A stretch of DNA of 64,000 nt, taken from Icerya purchasi (taxonomy: Eukaryota > Arthropoda > Insecta > Hemiptera > Monophlebidae). Made by a program: the position numbers and the translations under genes. Below, one piece after another: positions 51,901 through 62,316 of the stretch (position 1 is the stretch's first letter; every line of letters starts with the position of its first letter). Below the pieces are notes generated by a model. That model saw only the letters and a program-made list of their open reading frames with translations. It was not told the origin of the DNA and ran no database searches. The stretch spans positions 370,912,294 through 370,976,293 of the forward strand of contig CM077116.1 in assembly GCA_039619475.1 (NCBI GenBank), given 5' to 3'.

Positions 51901-54900
51901 ATTTGGCATCCCTGGTGGGGAGACTACGCTTTACAGCGTAGTACCGTTTCATTTGGCATCCCTGGCGGGGATAAACTTAGAAATTTATCCTTCGTGGGAA
52001 CGAACTAAAATAAGCTTAACTTTAAATTTTGAAATATATAAAATAAATTAGATAAAAAATTAATCATGGACCCTAATGTTATGGAATTCTTAAAATCGCA
52101 GTTCGATAAGATAAACGCTAAATTTGACGAACAAGAAAATAAATTTAATCAAAAATTCGACGAACAAAAGACATATTTTAATACAAAAATAGAAGAACTT
52201 AATCAAAATATAAATAATATTAATAACAAGACTAACGAAGAAGTTAATAGTTTTAAAACAGAAATAACCCTGATGGTCGAAGAAAAGGTAGCGGAGTTAG
52301 AAGACCACATAGAGGAAGAGAAAAAGTCTATAGAGAAGGAAAGAAAAACTGACCGAGCCGAAATGAAGAAGGTTATGAAGGAGATCGAGAAAGAAAAAGA
52401 AGATAGAAAGAAGGAAAGCGCGGCTAGGGAGAAAGAATGTAGGAATGGAAAGAAAAAAGTGGATGAAAACGAGAAATACGAAAATGTAAAAGGAACAAGT
52501 CCTACAAGAAGTAAGGAAAGTAGCATCGTCAAATTAGAAATCGATGTAAAATTTATCGTGAATGTTGACGACGTACATAATTACGTGACGTCTGATAAAA
52601 GCATTAAGGAAAAGGACGTGAACAAAGTGATAAATAGAGTCACTGAAGAAATAATATTAAAAATTAAAAATAGTATTGCCGAGGTGAAAACTACCTTAAA
52701 TCATAAAGGAACATTAAAGAAAATTACGAATACAAAAGTTGGTGTAAGAAAAACGGGAGAAGAAAGCGGCACGAAGAAAAACCGAAAAGAAACCATTACC
52801 TATAAAGAAGAGAAACAAAGAGACAAATGGATGATGCTGTTACAAAGGTTGCAAAAGAAATTAAATGAAAGTAAATTTTATAATATGTCACTACGTCAAA
52901 TGACTCGAGGCGTAAAAATATTAAGGAAAGGGCGAATAGAAGAGGAGTTATGGAAGGAGAAACCAATGGCCGAGAACAGAAAATCAGAGAGTATAAAAAT
53001 TACAGAGGTATTAAGTACCAAGAGAAACAAAAAGAAGAAATTAAAAAATGAAAGCCATGGGAAGCTAGGCTGTATGTGATGATAACTTAAAGTACCGCAA
53101 TAAGAATAATCAAATTCGTTAGCCTTAAATTTAAGCGTAAATAATGTAAATAGTTAATTTGTACGGCGGATAATGACCGCACCATTTTGGGTAATAAGGT
53201 TGTAAATAATAATAATAAAAAAAAAAAAAAAAAAAAGGTTTCGTAAATAATTGTATGTTTTGAAAATAGTACCTGTAGAAGGGGAAATTAAAAGTAAGAG
53301 ACCGTTAGACTGCGTCTAATTACGGAAGAATAATTAATTGTGTTCGGAAAAAACAGTACCCGGGAACAGGGTAACCGAATAAAGAAATAAAGCGCAAGAA
53401 TAATTAATTGTGTTCGGAAAAAACAGTACCCGGGAACAGGGTAACCGAATAAAGAAATAAAGCGCAAGAATAATTAATTGTGTTCGGAAAAAACAGTACC
53501 CGGGAACAGGGTAACCGAATAAAGAAATAAAGCGCAAGAATAATTAATTGTGTTCGGAAAAAACAGTACCCGGGAACAGGGTAACCGAATAAAGAAATAA
53601 AGCGCAAGAATAATTAATTGTGTTCGGAAAAACAGTACCCGGGGACCGGGTAACCGAGTATAAAAAGGAAGCGAAGGAATAAGTAGTAGTATGGTTCGGA
53701 AAAAACAGTACCCGGGGATAGGGTAACCGAATGTGGAAATGGCCGTTAGATAATGTCAATCGCGGCAGAATAAGTAAAAAAGGTTCGATAACAGAACTTT
53801 AAATAAAAGAGAAGACTTTCAGTTCTTCAAAATAAAAATTAAAGACAGATGTAGGCTAAGTGAGAGCGAGTTCTATAAATATGTAAATATATAAGTATAA
53901 GATAGAGGGATATCACGATGATTGGTAACGCATGCATATTCTAGTGTAAATAACAATCTGTAGGTTGAGGGTTGACCAGAAGATGAGAAATTAATTGTAA
54001 ATTGCAAAAAAAAAAAAAATTGAACAAATTGAATAAAAATTTCAGGGAAATTTTTATTTCGTAGCGGCGGGGATATGTAATGTGACCATTACATGGTTCG
54101 ACAAAAAATTAACAAAATAAAACCAAAATTATTAAACAAGTAAATAAAATATTAAAAATGTAATTTAATAGACTATCGGGCAAATGGTGTGAGCGTAAGT
54201 ATGCGTATGTGTGTAATCCTGTTGTCGGCAAGGGAGAAAGGAATTTTGCATCGCCACCCACGGAGGACTATTCGGAAAAAATGAGAATTACGAATCATAA
54301 AAAATAAAGCCCGAAAACATCGCAGGTTGTAAAGATTCCGGGAAGGCACGACCTTTTTGAATGCGTCAAAGGATCTCCGCGACCATTGGCTTCGTTTGTC
54401 GCAATTCCGACGAGTCCGGCGGTCAGGTTGTAAAAAACATGCCGACGAGAAATAACGACTGGAATGAGCCGGAGTCGAGGGCAAGCAGAACCGTCTAAAA
54501 AAGGTCGAAGTGACTCTAATTTTTGTCACGGTCGAAGTTGGCACGTTATAGTTTTCGGTCTTGGTCATCGGACCAGTAAAAAAGTGAAGAATCCGCTCAA
54601 GTTGGCCACTGGCTGTAATTCGACTGTTAAAAACGCGAACGCTCGTAATTCCGATTGTTATAATTAAAAAAGTGTACGGAGTATCATTCGTTAATTGTTC
54701 TTAAAATACCGCGGACCGAATTTCCTCTGCATACCAACCGATTTAAAGGACCAACGAGACACCGTCATTCAGGATCTTGCACCACCCGGCCGACAACAGA
54801 GATACGTATTGAATTATTTTATATTTATTAATCGTCGTAATATTATGTTCGTATCTAGTTTAATTAACGTGTGTTTTTAGCGGTCGACCGTCCCAGTAAA

Positions 54901-55087
54901 ATAGGTGTAGATAAATTTTAAAATACAAACCGTTAAAACGAAACCCATTTCTTGGCTAATCTAATAATTAATAATAATCATAACTATCATAATAATAATT
55001 AATAAAATAATAATTAATAATTCCGCGGACTAAATCCGTGGTGGCATCCCTGGACGCGAGACTACGCTTTACAGCGTAGTACCGTTT

Positions 55088-55135
<48 letters not shown>

Positions 55136-57361
55136 CAGTCTGAATTGGGGAACAAAAAATCAAAATAAACCGAATGTACGAAGAATTCGACAAATTTAAT
55201 GATACAATCGAAGAGAATTAGAAAAACACGCATGATAGCAGTCGTTAAAGCTGTTGCACATAACTTTACGAAACTGAATGAAAGATACAGGAAGAAGATG
55301 TAAGATACAAGATGAATATAGGGGGGGGGGGGGGGAGATTTTTAAAAAGTGTAGAGTTTACAATCGAAAACGGTGTACCGGTGTTTCAAGTGACGAAGAC
55401 AATGGGGCTATAAGACTGTTTTCTATCGCTAAGAAACAACGTTACTACAACTGGCCCGGAAATGTAATATGATCACTATACAGTGTAATAAACATGTTAA
55501 CGCGGAAGTGTTAATGAAAACAAACTGCAAAAAAACAAACAAAAAACCCGTTAACGATCTATTGTTTAAAAGGGCGCGAGCACGACTCACGGACAAACTT
55601 CGAGTGGTCATCATAGAATCAGTGTGATGATAATCTGCCTCTATTTCTTTTTAACCGTCTACCCAATACGTACATTCCATCTCGTAAATCTGCGGAGATC
55701 GTGATTTTTCTGCAATTAACATCTACACGCAAAAGATCGACGCGCGAATTCCTCCGGTGAAATTTACAGCACAGGATTAAATATTAATTTTTTAAAGTTC
55801 AACATTTTTCTAGAAGTTCGTAATTACGGATATTAGGCAAATCCATTAGGCGAACTTTAATTTTTTTTCTTTCTTATTGCGAGGTTTTTTTTTTCTCCTT
55901 TACACACGTATTCTTTTTTCTCCACTCTGCCGCTGAATTTAGACGGACGAATTAAAAATTAAGCGATATAATGGAATTTGCAAATTATTATAACATGTAT
56001 ACAACAACGCAAACACACATACATGTGGAAAAAAAAACATTAAAAAAAACATTAAAAAAAGAGAGGGGGGAAAATCAATACAACGTTACATGTCACAATC
56101 TCGACAAAACGACGTACATAGAATTCACGTTCAGAGAAAACCAATTAACATATCCTGTGTCTACGTTTTAATACTAAATATGTTCTTTGAAATCTCAAGA
56201 AAAACAAAATAACTTTTAAAGAAAATTAAAATTTTAAACAGTGGCATAATAACTGTTTCGTTACTAACTCGCTCATTCATTAATTATTATAAAGGAAATA
56301 TACTTCTCTGTGTTTAATATATTTTTGTCGGATCCGGGACCCGTCGGAGATGATAAATAAAGGGCTCCTATTTCGTAAGTAAATTTTTAATATTCGCATA
56401 ACGATATTGATAATCACTATACCGATAATATCGTTAAACTCGGTTCCGTTTATATGCCTACTTATAAATCTCCTCTCAAAAAATAAGGTGTAAAATTGCG
56501 CGGGTATTATTATATACCGTTAATCTTCACTTTAAAATAAAACGTGAATTATGAGACTTTGAAAAAAACTATACTCCATTCCGTGACTCTTAAGTATCAG
56601 TAATAACTTTAATTTTTCACTATAAAAAACGATGTACAAAGCACAACTAGAGAACCATAAGAAATAGATTTATACCAAACTGTATCGTTTCTAAATATTA
56701 CACAGTATGCCGCATAAAAATTTACAACTTAACGACAGCAAACTTTTGTGTAACATGAACTTGAGAAATCAGGCTATCCCGGCAGAATATTTACCGAAAC
56801 TTTGTCACCTAACACTGTGGACTCGTAATTATCCACTTTTTCAATAATACCATCTAATAAGCCGCAAGTTAAAAAGCAGCAAGACTAATTCATTTTTCAG
56901 ACTTAAAATTTAACCGCAATTACAAACTCGGTCAAACTGACGCGCTGACTCTGCATATTCGCTTCAACCTACACACCATCGACCGCGCCTTAAAAATCCG
57001 CTCACGTAAATTTATACGATATTTAGCTATCGGCATCAATGTGACGGAAGAGAAATAAATAAAATCCTCCAAATTCTTTATTTAAGCAACGAAATATAAT
57101 TTTATTAAGCGTAAATTAACGTAAGTGTCGGTCGAATTTCAACCATATACCGTCACATAGTACCGGTAAATAACGATGCTACACGCAGTTTTTAATCTTT
57201 TAGACTAATTTAAAACGAAATAATAATTACCTTTTCTGAAACCTGTACCGAGTTTTCTTGAAAGTTCATAATGCCTTCCGAAATTTTTACGCTCATCGGA
57301 TCGACAACAAGTTCGATATTAAAAGAACCGGTTAAACGACGTTCCAAATCGCTCATTGCCT
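45161..57361 (-). CDS. dlp: Glypican, dally-like type, last three exons
   Basis: Exons 57361-57231, 48484-47910 and 45944-45161 join in phase to about 496 codons ending at the stop 45163-45161. The product would be a GPI-anchored heparan sulfate proteoglycan that shapes Wnt/Hedgehog signalling. The evidence is the core motif [19 protein letters not shown] followed by [10 protein letters not shown], the Cys-containing KGCG and NCWNGTTVA segments, Ser-Gly repeats in acidic context for chain attachment, and a hydrophobic C-terminus. The FNIE..-DP..VKIS..IM form fits the GPC4/6 (dally-like) class better than GPC3/5 (dally). The N-terminal signal peptide and most of the Cys-rich domain lie beyond position 64000. 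The 8.7 kb intron hosts an LTR retrotransposon. Confidence 0.87.
45945..47909 (-). other. Glypican intron, no gene recognised
   Basis: Several short frames (for example 46079-46632 and 47305-47616) show no domain. Nothing else was seen. Confidence 0.5.
47910..48484 (-). CDS. dlp: Glypican exon with long acidic low-complexity insert
   Basis: The acceptor is TTTGTTTAG before CTGTTAAAAGG and the donor is GTCGCCAG before GTAAGC. It starts [10 protein letters not shown], continuing the core after VQVSEK. About 40 residues dominated by Asp and Glu follow (a nine-Asp run near 48315, then EEEEEE), then a Ser/Asn/Lys-rich stretch ([18 protein letters not shown]). The core resumes with [14 protein letters not shown] and NCWNGTTVA. 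The insert splits two conserved core blocks and is probably a disordered loop. Confidence 0.9.
48485..50887 (-). other. Glypican intron left of the LTR element
   Basis: AT-rich, with a short TA tract at about 48768-48783. No gene was recognised. Confidence 0.5.
50888..51901 (+). repeat. Element 2 5' LTR
   Basis: It starts with a short inverted motif, TGTAATGTGACCATTACA. Near its end is a hairpin, ACTACGCTTTACAGCGTAGT, and a TGGCATCCCTGG segment that also occurs just outside the LTR. A TATAATTAAA block at about 51470 may be promoter-related. The 131-codon minus frame inside it is identical in both LTRs and has no known motif. Confidence 0.9.
51855..51978 (+). promoter_or_regulatory. Triplicated primer-site-like motif at the LTR/interior border
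   Basis: TGGCATCCCTGG occurs three times at about 50 bp spacing. The first is inside the LTR end, followed by the ACTACGC...GCGTAGT hairpin and CCGTTTCA. The second is right after the LTR in the primer-binding-site position, followed by the same hairpin and CCGTTTCA. The third follows again after TTT. The TGG start is that of a tRNA primer site; I cannot name the tRNA. Confidence 0.6.
52066..53079 (+). CDS. Gag-like coiled-coil protein of element 2 (337 aa)
   Basis: The single long ORF of the element begins [20 protein letters not shown]. Heptad-like KFDEQ / [10 protein letters not shown] units and a Lys/Glu-rich coiled coil run to about residue 150. A region with [18 protein letters not shown] follows, then a very basic C-terminus ([10 protein letters not shown]). 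I saw no clear capsid fold, zinc knuckle or protease. Its N-terminal repeats resemble those of the gag-like ORF at 9914-11158, although the two elements have unrelated LTRs. It is probably a nucleic-acid-binding structural protein; this is inferred from place and composition. Confidence 0.6.
   Translation: MDPNVMEFLKSQFDKINAKFDEQENKFNQKFDEQKTYFNTKIEELNQNINNINNKTNEEVNSFKTEITLMVEEKVAELEDHIEEEKKSIEKERKTDRAEMKKVMKEIEKEKEDRKKESAAREKECRNGKKKVDENEKYENVKGTSPTRSKESSIVKLEIDVKFIVNVDDVHNYVTSDKSIKEKDVNKVINRVTEEIILKIKNSIAEVKTTLNHKGTLKKITNTKVGVRKTGEESGTKKNRKETITYKEEKQRDKWMMLLQRLQKKLNESKFYNMSLRQMTRGVKILRKGRIEEELWKEKPMAENRKSESIKITEVLSTKRNKKKKLKNESHGKLGCM
53331..53745 (+). repeat. 70 bp minisatellite inside element 2
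   Basis: Five nearly identical 70 bp units start TAATTAATTGTGTTCGG at 53331, 53401, 53471, 53541 and 53611. Each carries CAGTACCCGGGAACAGGGTA then ACCGAATAAAG. A sixth, diverged unit runs from about 53681. It lies 3' of the ORF and before the 3' LTR. The 70 bp offset open frames on the minus strand come only from the repetition. Confidence 0.95.
54066..54075 (+). promoter_or_regulatory. Element 2 polypurine tract (weak)
   Basis: GGCGGGGATA lies immediately before the 3' LTR start TGTAATG. It is short and interrupted by C and T, so the call rests mainly on position. Confidence 0.45.
54076..55089 (+). repeat. Element 2 3' LTR
   Basis: This is the copy of 50888-51901, ending in GTACCGTTTCA directly against the TA microsatellite. 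Confidence 0.9.
55090..55129. repeat. TA microsatellite at element 2 insertion site
   Basis: About 20 AT units adjoin the 3' LTR. The left flank keeps only a short CATATAT. Confidence 0.9.
55136..57230 (-). other. Glypican intron, right of the LTR element
   Basis: It contains a G15 run at 55321-55335. The short frames seen (55278-55472, 55971-56171) have no motif. No gene was recognised. Confidence 0.5.
57231..57361 (-). CDS. dlp: Glypican core exon
   Basis: The acceptor on the minus strand is CCGTTTCAG before AGGCAATG and the donor is GAAAAG before GTAATT. It encodes [30 protein letters not shown] and [12 protein letters not shown], among the best-conserved parts of the glypican core. It enters with one carried base, and the exon before it is not in the window. 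Confidence 0.92.
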
Positions 57362-60300
57362 CTGAAACGGAAAAAAATCACCTTTTATTAATACACGCGT
57401 AAAGTAACGCGACGAATCCGATTTATAAAGCGCTAAAAGTTCTCACATTTCTTATATTGCCTCCGTTTCTTCACCCCCCCCCCCTCCGTGTCAAAAGTAA
57501 AACCTGTACCACTTAAATTTATTATTAAACTCGCAAAGTCTTTTTCTATAAACAAGCACTCTCGATGCGTTTCATTAAGAGAAAAAAGCGCATAACTTTT
57601 ACTCCAAATATATTACAAATGCAAAATTAGACAATTTTAAATAATAAAAAAATTTTTTCTCCAACAATATGAAGATATCATTTTCATTGGTGAAATTTAG
57701 TGATTTCAATGTTAGATTCAAGCGAACTTTAAGCATTTTTTCTGTGAACAATATCTTTTACCTTTTTTTTTTTTTTTTTTTTTTTCTATTTAGTTAAACA
57801 TCGAAATTTACTAAAACGCGGTTTTAACTAAACACGATGTTGGAAAATCTTTGAACATATAATTAAGCCGTTTTAAATATTCGGTGTTAGAAATTTAATT
57901 CAAAAACTTTTTTCTTTATCATTTTTAAAAATACAATTCGAGTTGAACTGTCGCGTTTTATAACTTGGCAATGTCTTCTCTCCCGAAGTGTAACAATATT
58001 TTAACACTTGACATTACGATTTTTTTTTTCTTTGTTATTTGGTTTTTGGATATATTACCGTTACTTTTCATTATTATTGTTACTATTTTTCATTTCAGAT
58101 AAGTGTCATTAGACGTCAATTTAAACGTGTAGCTATATAAAATGTGTCCTCTCGTCTGGTAAATATTGTTTTCTTCTAAGATTTCCGTCCGAAGATGCTA
58201 GAGAATTATTTTCAAATCTGCCTTTCATATTGTTTCTTACGAAGGGAGAACGATTAGAAAAATCGCGATACGTCGAAAACGTCATATGATGAAAAAAATC
58301 TTAAAAAATTTTTACTTCACGAAGTGATTTACTAGACACACCATAGCTTTTTGGGGAATCCCTTTTAATTTTAATTTTTCATGGCCACCTGGTGAACACT
58401 ACTACACGGTTGCCATTGAAAATCGCTGGCGTCGATAAAAACCGCTTTTATACCTGCGACTTCATTATCCAATTTAAACAAAATGCGATGTAGGAGATGA
58501 TATCCTGGTGACGAGCTTCACTCATATTTATTTCGAACTGGCAGACTGATCGAAGTGTAAGTTTCAAAACACTTAAAAAAAAATAAAAATATGCGCCTAG
58601 TACGAAGCTTACAATTGCATAACTCTATTTTTCAATTTTAAACGTGTATTTTAGTTTACGTTTAAAATTGCGCCGGGTATTATTATAATTATTAAATGAA
58701 ATTAAACGTGCCGTGTGCACCAACTAAGTCTAGAAGTATATTGTAAACAAATTCCGCTTCATCGCGAAATTTCAAATTTAACACGGTAAACAAGCAAATT
58801 ATTATTCATTATTTTTATTATATCATTATTATTATTAAACCCTAAGCAGCGGTTTAATTGCAAACACGAACACTGTTTGCCTCCATTTGCTAGACTAATC
58901 GATATTATCTAAAAAAAAACGCTGAATGTACGAATTTCGTTAGAGATATTTCCGAAATATACGGAGTTAAAAGCAAGACCCCCATGATGTCCGAAACAGG
59001 GCTTCGCGAGCTGTGTAAGCTCACAATGTACTAAACTCAACGGCACACTATAGCACAGCGTTTACAGAAATTCGGCGTTGGCAAAGGCGCGAAAAAAAAA
59101 AATAGGTAACGGTCTGAAAGTTGTCACGGTAATGATGTTCGTATTATTTTACGTAAGAAAACAATTTTATTTTATTAACGCAGTAAACAACATTCCAGGT
59201 GTGCCGCGTTCTACCGGACACTTAATATTCATTTTCAATTTTTCCTTTCGTTCTTTTTACGGCTAGTATATTATATCAATAAAGACGGTGCGCTTATAGA
59301 AATATAGCGACAATCTGCGACAAATTTACTACGTCATCGTACTTTTACAGAACAATCCATTGCGCGCCTATGAAAGCGACTTTGGAAGTGAACATATTGT
59401 ACAGTGGAAAACACTGCGCGCTCAGCACCATCAACTGTATTTTTTTTTCCCCTACTGAGTTCGTCAACCGGGAACCTTTAATCCTATGGGATATCATTAA
59501 TGAGAATTGAAAAAAATTAACTGGAATAAAGAGTAGTGGAAACACAGCAAAAAACGAGAAGCACAATTGAAAGCGGGAAAGCCAAAGATCGAACCATCAA
59601 CTTTACAATTCGAGAGATATCGGATTTTATTTAAATACTAAATATTTCGCATTATTAAAGAGAAAAGTATGCTACAAATGAAATATCGAAAACGGTTCTG
59701 TTGAAATGCCGGCCATACACACACACATCAGATGAATACGGAGAGCGCTTATGTTGAATTACAAAAAAAAAAAAAAAATGTTCACTTTAAACACTATTTC
59801 GGACATCTGCGGTGCTCGAATTTTCTAATGAATTAATCGGCCCAGATTTATTCATTGAAACGATTTAGATCGTGGGCAATTATTTACGTCATAATAATTA
59901 TTCCGCTTTATGTAAATGTAATTCAATCTTAATTTATGTGTTAACCGTGTGGCCGAAGAAAAGGAACTGTGGCATTATCTTATGGAAATGTGTATACACA
60001 CGCGCGCCAACTCTTTCGAACTTTCTTTCAGATACATTAATCAGACTCGCTCCCGTATATTACTGCGTTAGCTTCATTGTGCACCTTGCGAACTAACATA
60101 TTATCGACCGCGGCCAGCACCTATTGAAATAAATTTACAATTCATTAATGAGAGAACACGGAACGATTAATATTCATTCGCAGCTGCATTCATATTCCAT
60201 CATGATGCCTATGTAACAATTCTCTCAAACGCCGCGTACATTACCTATAGAAATATCGCGTAAATTTTCAACTACCTTGGAGTTTTCCTTTGCACCACCC

Positions 60301-62270
60301 CCCGTATAAGTACGCGAGAATTTGTCTCCATGAGGCGGAAATAATTCAAAAGCAAAAAACATTCTACCGGACTTTCCGGCTTTACATTAATAACGGATCG
60401 CGAAAACATTTGTTGTTAAACAATTTCCTTTTTCACACTACCATACCATGCGCGCAACGTCTATTTTTTTTTCTTTCTTTCTGGAAGCAACAAATAATTC
60501 TCGTTCATCGAATTTTGCCACACGTAAATATTATGGTTATTCTGAAAAATTGGTCTACATCAGAACATTGCCGTTAGTAACGTATTGTCAAATCTAAAAA
60601 TCGCAGCAATCCATTCACGACCAACAGTGCCTCCTCTCGCAAGAGCGTAACGATGTCCAAAAGAATTAAAAGCACGAAGGAATACAGACAAACGAACGCC
60701 AATAATGGGTGAGGGGGCTAAAACGTTTTTTTTTTTTTCGGTCAACATTTTCAGAAAATTTTGGAATACAGATTTAATTTTTGATCAAAGTTTCGAATCA
60801 GTTCAGGGTTTGCTACTTACGACTTTCGTCGAAATCTCAATTTCGGATGAAACACGTTCAAGATATGAAATTTCGGTTATTATAATTCTTCGGACTGAAA
60901 CGTAAACCGAATTTAAGTGTAACAAAAATTTTATAATAATACCGAGTCAGCAAATATAAAGAAAAAATCAATTAAATCTGAATTCATAAATTTTACACTC
61001 CCCGAATAAACACACACCTGTGTTTTTAGAAGAACGCTTCTGTGAATATGGAAAACTGCAACATTATGTAAATAAATTCGCCGTTATCGAAAGATAAAAC
61101 AATAGGAGGTGTGTTTATTTTTGTGTAATTTTTACAAGATAAATTTTCATTGCCTTCACCGCTATCAAAACATTACTATCGGTGAATTTTATTCGGAAGT
61201 CGGTAAATAAAATGAAGTTGTTGGCATATACTGTGCTCCATAAACGTTTCAGAGGAACGTGGGGGCCATTGTACAGAGGTCGCTTCTTCAATATCGGAGT
61301 ATTATAAATGAAATTAAAACATTAAATACACGCGATTATTTATCATAACGTTAATAAAAAAAATTCAAATGAAATAAATATACATTTTTTCCCCTGCAAA
61401 ACGGGTTTACTTTTAAGATTTACAGTACTCAAATTTACCTACAAAAAAACAATTCACACAATTTTCTACAACAAATTATATAACCAAACTTTTTTTTTTT
61501 TCGTAAAAAAAATATGTATATATTAAATTTAAAAAATCGGTAATTTTTCTCGAATGATAATTTTTAAAATTTTGTCGAGCTATGGTATTAAAATGTTTCG
61601 GGGTTTTTGATTTTATACTTACAGCGTCCTGCGACGACGCTTTTATAGTATATAGTTTAGTAAATTTTTTAAAATTATCGTTCAAGAAAATAAATTTCCA
61701 ATTTTTATTTTCCCGGTGGATTTAAAATAAGATCCATCTTTCTCTTTCTAAAAAAAAATTGTTTCGTTTTCTATACTAATAAAAAAAAGTGTTTAATCGA
61801 CTATTTGATGTTTTCTCTTTTTTTCCTTTACGTCTTATTTAAAAATTTGAAAAATATTTCAATTAATAAACAAACATCCCCAGATATATACGCAAAAATT
61901 AAGAGTACTCGAATAGCACTTGAAAATTCCTGTTCGTTTCTTTCGCATCAGGACTTAGTGACCTCAGCTGACAGTTGAACATCAGAAGGAATTTGTTTTA
62001 TAAAGAAATAATTGCACGAAACTATCTGTAAATCACATTTACAGCAGTACCCCCCCCCTCATTATAGTTTACAGGATATAAACATTTTTAATATTTTGAT
62101 AGTTTAACAATTAACACAATACTGCGGAAAACAATCGAAGTAAGCAGGGGGGAACATCCGTATAGGTAAGCGAAGAGATCGAAACCCCCCTATAGCTTAT
62201 TAAAAAAAAAAATATGGAGTTGTTCTTTTTTTAAGTAAAGGAATATTGTAAATATTGAATAAAAGCGTTT

Positions 62271-62316
<46 letters not shown>

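Larger units (their letters stand above)
50888..55089 (+). mobile_element. LTR retrotransposon without pol, 1,014 bp LTRs (element 2)
   Basis: Direct repeats 50888-51901 and 54076-55089 (constant offset 3,188) begin TGTAATGTGACC and end GTACCGTTTCA, the canonical TG...CA. I saw no difference between them on reading. ATAT flanks both sides (50884-50887 and 55090-55093), consistent with a 4 bp target duplication of the kind ATAT-preferring gypsy-like elements make, although the site is TA-repeat. The 2.2 kb interior has a primer-site region, one gag-like ORF (52066-53079), a 70 bp minisatellite and a purine tract. No reverse transcriptase or integrase was seen. The LTR identity implies a recent insertion. 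It is antisense to the glypican gene. Confidence 0.88.

Noticed and set aside
53331..53745. Regularly spaced identical repeats resembling a CRISPR array
   Set aside because: The units are head-to-tail 70 bp copies without unique spacers, inside an LTR element of a eukaryote. This is a minisatellite.
53334..53759. Minus-strand frames of 67-71 codons with a repeated [11 protein letters not shown] pattern
   Set aside because: They come from the 70 bp minisatellite and are offset by exactly one unit.
55461..55490. A second element 2 LTR start (TGTAATATGATCACTATACA)
   Set aside because: It resembles the LTR start for only about 18 bases and nothing beyond matches, so it is probably chance.
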